Source: Acidovorax sp. FHTAMBA (GTDB taxonomy: Bacteria > Pseudomonadota > Gammaproteobacteria > Burkholderiales > Burkholderiaceae_C). Taken from it: a stretch of DNA of 64,000 nucleotides. The notes beneath the pieces were generated by a model. The model was not told the DNA's origin and searched no databases. It worked only from the letters and a program-made list of their open reading frames with translations. A program made the translations under genes and the position numbers. Of the stretch, positions 1-8,522 are shown one piece after another; position 1 is the first letter of the stretch; each line of letters starts with the position of its first letter. The stretch spans positions 1,805,501 to 1,869,500 of the forward strand of contig NZ_CP152407.1 in NCBI RefSeq assembly GCF_038958875.1, read 5' to 3'.

Positions 1-111
1 CTGGTACACGGGTTCCGGCAGTGCCGCCATCGCCACTCGGCTCACACTCGCTGCGGCCACGGCCCCTCCGGCAATGCCCGCAAATCGGAAAAAATCTCTT
101 CTTGAATTCAT
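1..111 (-). CDS. copA: Multicopper oxidase CopA, N-terminal 37 codons (runs off window)
   Basis: Only the start of the gene is inside the window. It encodes a twin-arginine signal (RRDFFRF after MNS) followed by a small hydrophobic stretch, so the oxidase is exported folded to the periplasm. The first 111 bases are identical to the start of the complete oxidase gene at 35851-37263. It follows the TolC-type gene by about 20 bases, in the same order as the complete copy, so it is the third gene of module A. The rest of the gene lies outside and its integrity is unknown. Confidence 0.85.
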   Translation of the reverse strand, partial: MNSRRDFFRFAGIAGGAVAAASVSRVAMAALPEPVYQ

Positions 112-130
112 GTTGGTTTCCTTGACGGGA

Positions 131-1564
131 TCAGTGGCCTGCACCAGCTTCGGCAGCGGCTGCGCCACCGCCCGAGACGCCAGCACTGGTGGGCTTGCCG
201 ATGAGAGAGGCCTGAAGGGCGGCATCGGCCTGCCAGAACTGCTGTTCGGCGTTCAGGGCCGCCATCACCGAGTTCACCTGGTCACGGGAGTCAGCGAGCA
301 ACTCGAAAACGCTGATAAGCATCCCGTTGTAGCGAAGCTGGTTTTCTTCTGAAATGGTTTTTCTCAGGGGGATCACTTCGTCGCGATGGTGACGCGCGAT
401 GTCATACGCAGTGCGGTACGCGGAGTAGCTCTCCCGAAGGTTGGAGCCCGCCGCGCGGGCAGTCGCCTCAAGGCGATTGGCTGCAGCCAGGGTCTGCGCG
501 TTCATAGCGCTGCGCCGCATGCCACCCCAGTCAAAGATGGGCAGCTGCAGGCTGATCTCGAAACCACGTCGCGTGGAGTGGGTGTTCTCAGCAGCGTCGA
601 AGACCGAGTCGCGCCGGACTCCCAGCTCGATATCCGTGAACGTTGTAATCGTGTTCCAGCCCTGGGCGCGGGCAGCTGCGTCATAGTTTGCCTTCGCGAT
701 CTGCAGGTCCAGCCGACCCTTGGACGCCTCGCGGCCTGCGTCCAAGGGCGACAAAGGCTCCTTGGGAAGCGCGGGCAGACGCTCTGGCAACCTGAGTTGT
801 TTGGCTTGAGCGTCGTCCAGGCCCAGCAATCGGACAAGTTCCTCACGGGCCGCCGTGACCTGGTGCTGCGCGCTTGCCAGCTGAGTTGCTGTGTCGGCAT
901 AGAACGCTTGCTGGCGTACACGATCGAGCTTGTTGAAATTGCCCACCGCCTGCATGCGCTTGGCCAATTCGGCGCTGGCCTGGGCGCTGGCGAAAACTTG
1001 CTGTGTGTAGGTCAGGGTTTGTTGCGCCGCGACGGCGCGTACCCAGGACTGTCGCACCTGTGTGACTTGGTCCACCACATCACTGCTCAGGCGCAATTGA
1101 GCCTGCTGGATGCGCCGCTCGGCGACGCCTTTGCGCGTGGGCAAGGTTAGCAGGTCCAGCAGTCCAAAGGAAAGGAGGCGTCCGATCTCCGTCTCGCTGC
1201 CCAAGCGCACGCGTTCCAGGCTCAAGATGGGGTTGGCGATGCGTCCAGACTGCGCTGCCGTCGACGCGTCCGCCCAGTTTTGGGCCACGATGGCCTGCAT
1301 GGACGGGCTGTTGACCAATGCAAGTTGCACAGCTTCCTTCTGCCCCAGTGGCTTGCTCAGCAGATCCGAAGCACGCTGGCGCAAGGCCTCACGCTCGCTC
1401 TGATCCCGGGCCACGGTGAGTTGGCCGTCCGTGAAACTGCTTGTCGCTGCATTGGCGCTGGAGAGGCTCTGCTCCAGATTCACGCTGGCGCATCCGGACA
1501 ACACCGCAACAGCGGCCACGGCGATCACTAACTTGGCGCGGGGCAAATGCAAGAGGCGGCTCAT
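131..1564 (-). CDS. TolC-family outer membrane channel, copper module A
   Basis: A 477-residue protein with a lipoprotein-type signal (hydrophobic run ending LSGC at about residue 25) and the long coiled-coil repeats of outer membrane efflux proteins. It is probably the outer membrane exit duct of a metal efflux system, although no RND pump or adaptor gene is adjacent; the cus pump is 18 kb away. Its start overlaps the stop of the upstream small gene by 4 bases (ATGA), so the two are translationally coupled. It is paralogous to 37283-38716. The 3' part (131 to about 508) is base-for-base identical to that copy, while the rest differs at many positions. Confidence 0.9.
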   Translation of the reverse strand: MSRLLHLPRAKLVIAVAAVAVLSGCASVNLEQSLSSANAATSSFTDGQLTVARDQSEREALRQRASDLLSKPLGQKEAVQLALVNSPSMQAIVAQNWADASTAAQSGRIANPILSLERVRLGSETEIGRLLSFGLLDLLTLPTRKGVAERRIQQAQLRLSSDVVDQVTQVRQSWVRAVAAQQTLTYTQQVFASAQASAELAKRMQAVGNFNKLDRVRQQAFYADTATQLASAQHQVTAAREELVRLLGLDDAQAKQLRLPERLPALPKEPLSPLDAGREASKGRLDLQIAKANYDAAARAQGWNTITTFTDIELGVRRDSVFDAAENTHSTRRGFEISLQLPIFDWGGMRRSAMNAQTLAAANRLEATARAAGSNLRESYSAYRTAYDIARHHRDEVIPLRKTISEENQLRYNGMLISVFELLADSRDQVNSVMAALNAEQQFWQADAALQASLIGKPTSAGVSGGGAAAAEAGAGH

Positions 1565-1878
1565 TGTTTGCCCCCGTGGTGTGCGTCATGGCCCTGGGCG
1601 GGCAGGTCCTGATCGGTAGCGGGTGCTGTCTGGCGCATTTCCTTGGCATAGGCGCGCCATCCTCCGATCTCCCCCACCTTGTCGTTGGCCGCCTTCCAGG
1701 GCTGGACGGACTGCTCCTTGTAGGCTTCGTAGCCCGACAGTGCAGATCGGTACGAAAACTCATAGTCCACCTTCGCGGTTTCACCCTCAGGCATTTGCGC
1801 CAGTGACAGCGATGGAACCAATACCGCGGCGGCCAGCCAGAAGCTTGCGGTAGGTCGTGAAAGCCAGCGATTGTTCAT
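1561..1878 (-). CDS. Small secreted protein of the cop module (105 aa)
   Basis: The first gene of the leftward operon, divergent from copR. It has an N-terminal signal peptide (hydrophobic run ending SLAQ) and a mature part with a tyrosine-rich, acidic core (KVDYEFSYRSALSGYEAY) and a C-terminal His tail (GHDAHHGGK). A paralogue of the same length sits in the same place in module B (38713-39030). I do not recognise a named family. Position and the His-rich tail suggest a periplasmic metal-binding role, which is inference. The stop overlaps the next start by 4 bases. Confidence 0.8.
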   Translation of the reverse strand: MNNRWLSRPTASFWLAAAVLVPSLSLAQMPEGETAKVDYEFSYRSALSGYEAYKEQSVQPWKAANDKVGEIGGWRAYAKEMRQTAPATDQDLPAQGHDAHHGGKQ

Positions 1879-1947
1879 AGATTCACCATCCGTTCTTGAT
1901 GCATCGCATTGTCTGGGCCGATGCCTGCCGCGGACATAACAGTTTCA

Positions 1948-1962
1948 TTACATTTTTGTCAT
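1948..1962. promoter_or_regulatory. Putative CopR box between the divergent cop operons
   Basis: TTACATTTTTGTCAT lies in the 146-base divergent intergenic region between the small secreted protein (start 1878) and copR (start 2025). The same motif occurs at the matching place in module B (39099-39113) although the surrounding bases differ, and a symmetrical version lies before cusC (25569-25583). The half-sites TTAC and GT(C/A)A resemble copper-responsive CopR/CusR operators. Assignment to CopR is inference. Confidence 0.6.
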
Positions 1963-2024
1963 CTAGAAGAAACCCAGCGATCTGCGGGCACACTCGCAAC
2001 CACGCGCAGTGCCTGGGAGTTCCC

Positions 2025-2711
2025 GTGAAAATATTGATCGTGGAAGATGAAATCAAAACCGGCGAGTACCTGCGCCAAGGGTTGCGCGAGGCTGGTTTCA
2101 ATGCCGATCTGGTCCACAACGGAGTGGACGGGCTGCATCTGGCCCAGGATGGCGACTATGACCTGGTGATCCTTGATGTGATGCTTCCGGGGATGGACGG
2201 ATGGCAGGTTCTCACCAATCTGCGCCGCCTCGGTCTGGAGATGGCCGTCCTGTTCCTCACGGCGAAGGACCAGGTGCAAGACCGGGTGAAGGGACTGGAA
2301 CTGGGAGCCGATGACTATCTGGTCAAACCTTTTTCTTTCGCCGAACTGCTGGCGCGTGTGCGAACGATCCTGCGGCGTGGGCGCAATGGCACGGAAGTGA
2401 CCGTGCTGCAGGTGGCCGATCTGGAATTGGACCTGCTGCGAAGACGTGTCAGCCGCGCCGGGAAACGGATCGACCTGACGGCCAAGGAATTTGGACTGCT
2501 TGAGTTGCTGATGCGCCGCCACGGGGAAGTTCTTCCGCGCTCGTTGATCGCTTCCCAAGTGTGGGACATGAACTTTGACAGCGACACCAATGTGATCGAG
2601 GTGGCCATGCGCAGGCTTCGTGCCAAGATCGATGACGCCTACGACATCAAGCTGATCCAGACGGTGCGGGGGATGGGGTACGTGCTTGAGGCCCCGCAGG
2701 TGGGCGCGTGA
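2025..2711 (+). CDS. copR: Copper response regulator CopR/CusR type, module A
   Basis: A 228-residue OmpR-family regulator. The receiver domain has the acidic pair EDE near residue 7, the phosphoacceptor in LVILDVMLPGMDGW at about residue 51 and the lysine in DDYLVKPF at about 102. The C-terminal winged helix ends with the VRGMGYVLE signature. I start it at the GTG at 2025 because the paralogue (39176) starts at the same GTG behind a good ribosome site and lengths then match exactly; the longer upstream reading covers the promoter region. Its end overlaps the sensor kinase start by 4 bases. It probably activates the divergent copper operon in response to periplasmic Cu. Confidence 0.9.
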   Translation: MKILIVEDEIKTGEYLRQGLREAGFNADLVHNGVDGLHLAQDGDYDLVILDVMLPGMDGWQVLTNLRRLGLEMAVLFLTAKDQVQDRVKGLELGADDYLVKPFSFAELLARVRTILRRGRNGTEVTVLQVADLELDLLRRRVSRAGKRIDLTAKEFGLLELLMRRHGEVLPRSLIASQVWDMNFDSDTNVIEVAMRRLRAKIDDAYDIKLIQTVRGMGYVLEAPQVGA

Positions 2712-4087
2712 AAGCCCGGTACTCGCTGACGACACGGTTGACGGTTCTTTTTACCTTGGCATCTGGGCTGGTGCTCATTTGCCTGGGGACCCTTGTCGCC
2801 GTTTCCATTGACAGGCATTTCGTAGAACTCGACCGAGATGCCCTGCGCGACAAAATCCACCTGACGCGTGAAGTCATCAGCAAATCCAAGTCGCCACAAG
2901 ATCTGCAAACACGGCTGGATGATGTCTTGCATAGCCACAAGGGTCTCTACGTCAGTGTGCTTCGCGGCGCGGAATCGCTTTACTCGACCGCAGACTTCCA
3001 GTTTCCAAAGGACCTGATCGCCTGGACCCAAACAGCGCGCTTGGGTGTTGCTTCATGGCAAACCAAGTGGGGTGAATATCGAGGGATGTCCGAATCCGTG
3101 CCGTTGCCGGGATCCTCTGATCCACCGTTGCAGGTCTGGGTGGCCCTGGACATTGCTCACCACAAGCACTTCATGTATGGCCTGATTCGCGTGCTCGTGG
3201 GTTACGTGACTTTGGCAACGCTGGTGGCGGGGTTCCTTGGCTGGTGGGCCGCCAAGAAGGGTCTGGCACCCCTTCGGGCCATGCGGTCCCGGGCAATGGC
3301 CATTACGGCTCAGCGGCTGGACGAGCGCATGCCAAGCCAGGAGTTTCCGGTGGAGATGGCAGACCTTGCCACCACCCTGAATGAAATGCTCCGGCGCCTC
3401 AAGGAGGAGTTCGACCGCCTGTCGGAGTTTTCGTCGGACCTGGCCCACGAGTTGCGTACGCCTATCAACAATCTGATGACGCAGACACAGGTAACGCTCA
3501 GTCAGGCCCGTTCCACGGCGGAGTACCAAGAGATTCTTGCCTCTAACGCCGAGGAGTATCAGCGCCTGGCGCGCATGATCGCCGACATGTTGTTCCTGGC
3601 GAAGGCCGATCACGGGCTTATTCTTCCCAGGACGGAAAACATCGCGGTCCATGATGAAACCCGGGCCCTGTTTGATTTCTATGAAGCACTTGCCGAAGAA
3701 CAGCAGGTGCGGCTGACGCTGGCTGGAGAGGGGGACCTCTCCGGTGACAGGTTGATGCTCCGGCGAGCCTTGAGCAATCTTCTGTCCAACGCTATCCGGT
3801 ACACGCCGCCAGGCGAGACGGTTGTTGTGAGTATCAAAAGCGACCTGCATGGAACTACGGTGGATGTCATCAACCACGGACCTACCATCGACGAGCAGAT
3901 GATCCCCCGCCTGTTTGACCGATTTTTCCGGGCCGACAAGTCGCGTAAGCAACTGGACTCTGATGGGGCGGGCCTTGGGCTGTCCATCACCCAGGCCATC
4001 GTTCATGCGCACCGCGGCCGCATCGCTGTGAACTCGGCCAACGGCAAGACCTGCTTTTCGATGTACTTTCCCAGTACACCCAGGTAA
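2708..4087 (+). CDS. copS: Heavy-metal sensor histidine kinase CopS/CusS type, module A
   Basis: A 459-residue inner membrane kinase: a first membrane segment at about residues 13-35, a periplasmic sensor domain, a second membrane segment near residue 170 (LVGYVTLATLVAGFLGWW), a HAMP linker, the H-box SDLAHELRTPINN, then N, G1 and G2 boxes (LLSNAIRYTPPG, SDGAGLGLSI). It starts with GTG inside the end of copR, so the pair is coupled. The partner paralogue at 39859 is very similar. It should phosphorylate CopR when periplasmic copper rises. Confidence 0.9.
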   Translation: MKARYSLTTRLTVLFTLASGLVLICLGTLVAVSIDRHFVELDRDALRDKIHLTREVISKSKSPQDLQTRLDDVLHSHKGLYVSVLRGAESLYSTADFQFPKDLIAWTQTARLGVASWQTKWGEYRGMSESVPLPGSSDPPLQVWVALDIAHHKHFMYGLIRVLVGYVTLATLVAGFLGWWAAKKGLAPLRAMRSRAMAITAQRLDERMPSQEFPVEMADLATTLNEMLRRLKEEFDRLSEFSSDLAHELRTPINNLMTQTQVTLSQARSTAEYQEILASNAEEYQRLARMIADMLFLAKADHGLILPRTENIAVHDETRALFDFYEALAEEQQVRLTLAGEGDLSGDRLMLRRALSNLLSNAIRYTPPGETVVVSIKSDLHGTTVDVINHGPTIDEQMIPRLFDRFFRADKSRKQLDSDGAGLGLSITQAIVHAHRGRIAVNSANGKTCFSMYFPSTPR

Positions 4088-4307
4088 ACAAGTTATGACA
4101 GATGCATGTTTTTCCCGGTACCCACGTTGATTGCCGAAAGTTAGACCCGTCCAAATATCAGCCACCAAGAAATTCCGCTCCGTACGTAGTGGCACCGTAC
4201 AAGTTGTTCTGGGCATACACGCCGAATAGAACGAAGGGGGCTATCAATGCGCTTGATGGACAACAAGACGAGCAACACTGTCCGCTTCACGGTCAAGTAG
4301 CGCACCC

Positions 4308-5363
4308 ATGTCGCGCGAGTTTCTGCATCTACCGGCACTGCGAGGCGGTCTGTTGGCCTTGCTGGCGGCAGCGTTGTTTGGCATCAGCACCCCTGTGGTG
4401 CAGCGTTTGGGCGCAGGGCTAGGGGCATTCACGACGGCCGCGCTGCTGTACGCGGGAGCCGCTGTAGTGGGAGCCTTGTCATTGCGGACTGCCGCGCACG
4501 AAGCACGCCTGAAGAAATCTGACACCCCGCGCCTTATTGCCATGGCGGGGTTTGGCGCTGCGCTGGGGCCGGTAGCCCTGGCCTGGGGCCTTCAGCACAC
4601 CAGCGGAGCCAGTGCATCGCTCATGCTCACCTTGGAAGCGGTGTTCACAGCTACGCTGGCGTGGTGGCTCTACAGCGAAACCATGGACCGCCGCGTATGG
4701 GCCGCCATGCTTTTGCTGCTTGCGGGTGGTATGGCTCTCGTCCTGGACCAGGGCCTGCAAGGCGGAGTACAGCTGCTTGGGCTGCTTGCAGTGCTGGTGG
4801 CTACGATGGCCTGGGGTGTGGACAACACCTTGTCGCGAGGACTGGCTGAGCGTGACCCGAGCCAGGTGGTGATGGCCAAGGCAACCCTGGGTGCTACCGC
4901 AACCGCAGCGTTGGCCGTGTTGGCAGGGGAGCCCTTGCCTTCTTTAACTGCAACACTGGGGCTGCTTGCCATTGGAGCCACAGGCTACGGGCTAAGCCTG
5001 CGCTTTTATCTTCTGGCACAAAGGGCATTCGGCGCGGCGCGTACGGGTTCGGTGTTCGCCTTCGCGCCTTTCATTGGTGCGGCAGTGGCCTTCGGGCTCG
5101 GGGAGCGCTCTGCGGGATGGTTGATGCTGCTAGGTGGCTTGTTCATGCTGGCGGGGGTGGTACTTCACTTGGCCGAGAGCCACGGACACGAACACACCCA
5201 CGAAGCGTTGGAACATGAGCACGCCCACCGCCATGACGACGGGCACCATCTACACGCGCACGAGGTGATGCCTGAAGGTAGCCATAGCCATCGGCATGCG
5301 CACGAGCCGATGACACACGCTCACGCGCATGCACCCGATGCGCACCATCAACACAGGCACTAG
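4308..5363 (+). CDS. EamA/DMT-family transporter with histidine-rich C-terminal tail
   Basis: A 351-residue membrane protein with about ten hydrophobic helices and the two-fold EamA repeat. The last roughly 65 residues are dominated by His, Asp and Glu in patterns such as HGHEHTHEALEHEHAHRH, like the metal-binding tails of CDF zinc transporters and HupE/UreJ-type nickel proteins. EamA proteins usually move small metabolites and lack such a tail. Together with the flanking metal genes, this suggests metal export or metal sensing by the tail; the substrate is unknown. No strong ribosome site precedes the chosen ATG. The 220 bases between copS and this gene show no other gene. Confidence 0.8.
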   Translation: MSREFLHLPALRGGLLALLAAALFGISTPVVQRLGAGLGAFTTAALLYAGAAVVGALSLRTAAHEARLKKSDTPRLIAMAGFGAALGPVALAWGLQHTSGASASLMLTLEAVFTATLAWWLYSETMDRRVWAAMLLLLAGGMALVLDQGLQGGVQLLGLLAVLVATMAWGVDNTLSRGLAERDPSQVVMAKATLGATATAALAVLAGEPLPSLTATLGLLAIGATGYGLSLRFYLLAQRAFGAARTGSVFAFAPFIGAAVAFGLGERSAGWLMLLGGLFMLAGVVLHLAESHGHEHTHEALEHEHAHRHDDGHHLHAHEVMPEGSHSHRHAHEPMTHAHAHAPDAHHQHRH

Positions 5364-5481
5364 CAGCACCATTTGTTGGCGGGCATGTTTCGACAATGGC
5401 GCGCCTTTCAAACGACCCGTTTCCGTGTACAACAGAGGGTCGGCATCGCGCTGCTGTCGGTGCGGTGGTGCTACGGAGAGA

Positions 5482-5616
5482 GGAGGTGCTTCGACTCTCG
5501 TTGACGATCTGCTCGATGAGGGGTACACGGAGGCCACGGTCCTTGACCTCTCCGAGGCCGCATTGGCAGCGTCATGAGCCCGACTGGGTATGCGTGGGGC
5601 CAACGTGACCTGGCTC
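5482..5616 (+). pseudogene. Remnant of a class I SAM-dependent methyltransferase
   Basis: In one frame the stretch reads GGASTLVDDLLDEGY, then VLDLSEAALAAS, an in-frame TGA at 5575-5577, then ARLGMRGANVTWL. This is the motif I region of a methyltransferase (glycine-rich SAM loop followed by the acidic end of strand 2). The stop codon looks like CGA changed to TGA. Sequence before 5482 and after about 5616 no longer fits the family. A separate N-terminal piece of the same family lies at 43188-43408 with the same GGGASTLVDDLLDEGY motif, so the island carries two independent dead copies. Confidence 0.7.
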
Positions 5617-5709
5617 GACCTAAGGCCACCCCACCCAGCTGCTTCGACACTAACGCGCGCTCCGCTTTGCTGCCCGAAGCCTCCTTCTGAAAGTTTCCGC
5701 TGCTGGGCA

Positions 5710-6795
5710 CTAGTGTCCTGAGTTAGAAATTCGTAGACAAAATCTCTCGATGCTCGCCAGGATGTCATCGGCAGACTTGACCCAGACGAACGGTGTGGGA
5801 TTTGAGTTGTTCAGTTCCAGGTATTGGCGAATCGCCTGCTCAAGCTGTCTTGTCGATCGGTGTGTGCCGCGACGGATGTACTTCTCGGTCAGGGTTGCAA
5901 ACCAACGTTCCACCTGATTGAGCCAAGACGCGGAGGTTGGCGTGAAGTGCACGTGGAACCTGGGGTGTCTTGCAAACCATGCCTTGACCGCAGGGGTCTT
6001 GTGCGTGCCGTAGTTGTCCATCACCAAATGCACATCCAGCTGGGCTGGCACATTCGCTTCAATGGTACGCAGGAACTGCAAAAACTCCGTGCTGCGATGG
6101 CGCCGGTGTAACTCTCCAATCACTTGGCCCGTGGCAATGTCCAGTGCCGCAAACAGCGTCGTCGTTCCATGGCGCATGTAATCGTGGGTTCTGCGCTCAG
6201 GAATACCCGGTGCCAGCGGCAAGATTGGCTGTGTGCGGTCCAGTGCCTGTATTTGACTCTTCTCATCCACGCACAACACCATCGCCTTGAGTGGCGGGTC
6301 CATGTACAGGCCGACAATGTCACGGACTTTGTCGACAAAAAACGGGTCACTGGAGAGTTTGAACGTCTCCTGGCGGTGCGGCTGCAAACCAAAAGCCCGC
6401 CAGATTCGGCTCACAGCCGTCTGTGACATGCCCATTGCCCGCGCCATAGAGCGGGTACTCCAGTGAGTTGCGCCAGTCGGCACAGACTCCAGCGTCTTGG
6501 CGATCACTGCATCGACGCGCTCATCTTCAATCGTGCGTGGAGCACCAGGGCGCGGGGCATCCAGTAAACCATCCATGCGCAGTTCAACAAAACGGCCCCG
6601 CCACTTGGAAACTGTTTGCTGCGTGACCCGCAGGCGCGCTGCCACCACTTTGTTGTCCAAGCCCTCTGCGCAAGCGAGCACGATCCGCGCTCGCAGGGCC
6701 AAGGCCTGCGCTGTCTTGCGACGCTTGGTCAGCGCAATCAGTTGCTCTCGCTCCGTCGCGCCCAACACCAATGGAGTCTTTGGTCTTCCGCTCAT
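5710..6795 (-). CDS. IS630-family transposase
   Basis: About 361 residues from the ATG at 6795, which is preceded by GAGGTG; a longer ATG exists at 6816. The N-terminal half has helix-turn-helix segments (RVTQQTVSKWRGRF). The C-terminal DDE catalytic core shows VLCVDEKSQ, LVMDNYGTH and SWLNQVERWF. The stop codon TAG is formed by the TA target duplication plus the next base, so termination depends on the insertion site. The reading frame is intact and the element may be active. Confidence 0.92.
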   Translation of the reverse strand: MSGRPKTPLVLGATEREQLIALTKRRKTAQALALRARIVLACAEGLDNKVVAARLRVTQQTVSKWRGRFVELRMDGLLDAPRPGAPRTIEDERVDAVIAKTLESVPTGATHWSTRSMARAMGMSQTAVSRIWRAFGLQPHRQETFKLSSDPFFVDKVRDIVGLYMDPPLKAMVLCVDEKSQIQALDRTQPILPLAPGIPERRTHDYMRHGTTTLFAALDIATGQVIGELHRRHRSTEFLQFLRTIEANVPAQLDVHLVMDNYGTHKTPAVKAWFARHPRFHVHFTPTSASWLNQVERWFATLTEKYIRRGTHRSTRQLEQAIRQYLELNNSNPTPFVWVKSADDILASIERFCLRISNSGH

Positions 6796-6874
6796 GGCCA
6801 CCTCGTCGTACAACACACTACACGACTGATCACCGTCAGGGAAAATAATTCAATGAATTTTTAACTCAGGACAC
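5713..6874 (-). mobile_element. IS630-family insertion sequence
   Basis: The ends are imperfect inverted repeats beginning GTGTCCTGAGTTA (left, 5713) and matching at the right end (6874). The element is flanked on both sides by TA (5711-5712 and 6875-6876), the target duplication characteristic of IS630/Tc1. Length is 1162 bp with one transposase gene. It lies between the methyltransferase remnant and a DUF4148 gene. Intact ends and target duplication mean this is a simple, probably recent insertion. Confidence 0.9.
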
Positions 6875-6905
6875 TAGATGGCTTCGGGTTGAGCGGGAGG
6901 CAACG

Positions 6906-7421
6906 TCAGAAGCGGGGAGTCGTAGGGATCTGCCCCGCGTTAGCCGCGGCATGATGCGCTGCATGGTAGCGGTCGGGATAGATCTCGTTGAGCTTGCGGC
7001 CGTCTTCGCCAGCGACAATCTCCCCTTCGCGGATAGCGCGCGCCAGTTCACTCTTGACTTGACCGCGGGTCTTTGAAGGAGCGGCAGCCACCGCAGGATA
7101 ACGACCAGGAGTCAGCTCATTCAGCTTGGCGCTTGATTCACCGCCCGCCAGGATGTCGCCGGTGCGGATCGCTTGCTCCAGCTCCGTGCGCACTTGCTCG
7201 CGTGTTTTTGTGACCTGCGCGGAGGCGCCTACTGGATACGCACCGGGGTTGATCTGTTTGTGCGTCAGGCCCGACTCGCCAGAGGCGGGCATGTCACCAC
7301 TACGCATTGCTTGCGCCAGCTCAGCCCGTACTTGTTCGCGCGTCTTGCTAACACCTTGGTCGGACGCGAATGCGGGGGCGGCGAAGAGAGAGAGAACGAT
7401 GAGGGTGGACTTGATTTTCAT
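6906..7421 (-). CDS. DUF4148 protein with three internal repeats (171 aa)
   Basis: A signal peptide (ending APAFAS) is followed by three successive units of about 45 residues, each beginning KTR(E/G)QV, continuing with an alternating helix (ELAQAMRSGD-like) and ending in a Tyr-Pro or Tyr-His segment. DUF4148 proteins are small exported proteins common in Burkholderiales, often near metal genes; their function is unknown. The start at 7421 is chosen because the signal peptide begins there and AAGGA lies upstream. A frameshifted relative lies just upstream at 7474-7657 and another is at 13196-13546. Confidence 0.8.
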   Translation of the reverse strand: MKIKSTLIVLSLFAAPAFASDQGVSKTREQVRAELAQAMRSGDMPASGESGLTHKQINPGAYPVGASAQVTKTREQVRTELEQAIRTGDILAGGESSAKLNELTPGRYPAVAAAPSKTRGQVKSELARAIREGEIVAGEDGRKLNEIYPDRYHAAHHAAANAGQIPTTPRF

Positions 7422-7473
7422 GATGAATTTTCCTTCTTGGGTAAACGGTGGGAGATTGCAAGCGCATGCCGGT

Positions 7474-7657
7474 CTAGGAGAGGCACTCGGTTGCAGGTGA
7501 TCGTTGAGGTGCTTCAGGGCAGTTAAGGGCAGCGACCCAATTCGCTTCGCCATCTAGGTCGCGCATGGCTTCGTTGATATCAGGGTTGCGCTTGACCTCC
7601 TGCAACACATCCAGGACTTGTCGGCGCGTCTTCGCAGCTTGGGGTACTGACTTGCAT
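7474..7657 (-). pseudogene. Frameshifted DUF4148-like gene
   Basis: An ATG at 7657 sits behind a good ribosome site (AGGAG six bases away), but its frame stops after 25 codons. The frame one base over reads KTRRQVLDVLQEVKRNPD, the DUF4148 opening motif, and continues to a stop at 7474. A single-base shift just after the start codon would restore a protein of about 60 residues. No signal peptide is left, so the gene is degraded. Read by eye, so family assignment is moderate. Confidence 0.55.
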
Positions 7658-7952
7658 GGTGGTCTCCTGTGGCGCCAGATGCCCGATATGGTCCATCCAG
7701 GTGGCGTTTTTTATGCACCACGGAGAGGAGTCTAGAAATCACCGCCCCACATGGAGGTGACTTCCGGATTACGCTTTTGACAGCAAGTGGCATCACACGA
7801 ACCCAAGCGCGGACGCTGTCGCTTGTGGAGCGACTCTCTCAAATGCAGCGGAGCTACAGAGGAACCAGACGCGCAACTGCCGCGACAAAGCAACAGTGCT
7901 TTGGCAAGCCGCTAAAAACGGTGATCGGAGGCATGGAATGCTGGTCACGGGG

Positions 7953-8131
7953 TCGGGGTTCCAGCCTACCTGTTCAAGCTCGTGTACGACCAGCACGACA
8001 ACAGAGCCTGGGCGCATTGGCAGGAGAACCGGGAGGGGGAGCGGGTCGGCAGGCCCATCACCTACGAAGAGCTGGTGAAGCGCACGGGGGTTGAGTTCTT
8101 GCCAAGGCTTGTGGTTTCGCAACTGAACTGA
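7953..8131 (+). pseudogene. C-terminal fragment of a DNA/RNA non-specific endonuclease
   Basis: The frame reading VPAYLFKLVYDQHDN and ending RLVVSQLN is the C-terminal end of the NUC1-type nuclease whose longer copy lies on the other strand at 11988-12799. Here only about 55 codons remain and the catalytic part is absent. This copy keeps the four-G run lost in the other copy, so it shows the original reading frame. Confidence 0.75.
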
Positions 8132-8148
8132 GGAGTGATTTACTCCTC

Positions 8149-8167
8149 TTGTGAGTCACGCTCACAA
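8149..8167. promoter_or_regulatory. Perfect palindrome upstream of the 85-aa gene
   Basis: TTGTGAG-TCACG-CTCACAA, with two 7-base half-sites, lies 46 bases before the start at 8213. A short hairpin (AGGAGT-gattt-ACTCCT, 8131-8147) precedes it. The duplicate is present in the right arm at 11952-11970. The symmetry and position suggest an operator for the small gene and HAD gene; the regulator is unknown. Confidence 0.45.
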
Positions 8168-8212
8168 TGGGGCACCCCGCTCCGCCAACACAATGTCGAT
8201 TGAAGGTTCAAC

Positions 8213-8470
8213 ATGACGGGACCGTCAACTCCTCAGCAGTCGCTGCAGTTTGATTTGCAGGGCACCCCTGCAGGTGTCACGCGATCCAAGTCGCGCGTGC
8301 CTCTTGCCAAGCTGGCGAACGAGAAGTTGCCGGCATATTCGCCGGACGACGGGCCGCTCACGACGGCAGAGATCTACGCCATTCAAGCTGATGCCGATGC
8401 GTGCATGCCAATAGGACGTGTTCTACGGCGCATGAGCCTGCTCGCATCCATCGAACCGTTAGTGCGATGA
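8213..8470 (+). CDS. Hypothetical protein (85 aa), left-arm copy
   Basis: A small soluble protein, unrecognised. The start at 8213 has GAAGG six bases upstream. The C-terminal half contains LTTAEIYAIQADADACMP, which looks like a helical, acidic segment; there is no signal peptide. An identical copy is at 11649-11906. In both arms it is followed by the HAD gene, 50 bases on, so the two may be co-expressed. Function unknown. Confidence 0.55.
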   Translation: MTGPSTPQQSLQFDLQGTPAGVTRSKSRVPLAKLANEKLPAYSPDDGPLTTAEIYAIQADADACMPIGRVLRRMSLLASIEPLVR

Positions 8471-8522
8471 CCGTCTCACTCGCGTGGACGCCCGCGAGAC
8501 GGACCCACACAGGCAAGAAACA

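Noticed and set aside
1896..2024. Longer N-terminus of the module A CopR
   Set aside because: It would cover the divergent promoter and CopR box; the paralogue and domain start fix the GTG at 2025.
8484..8522. GTG start adding 13 residues to the HAD protein
   Set aside because: Possible, but the HAD fold begins at the ATG at 8523 and the extension has no ribosome site.
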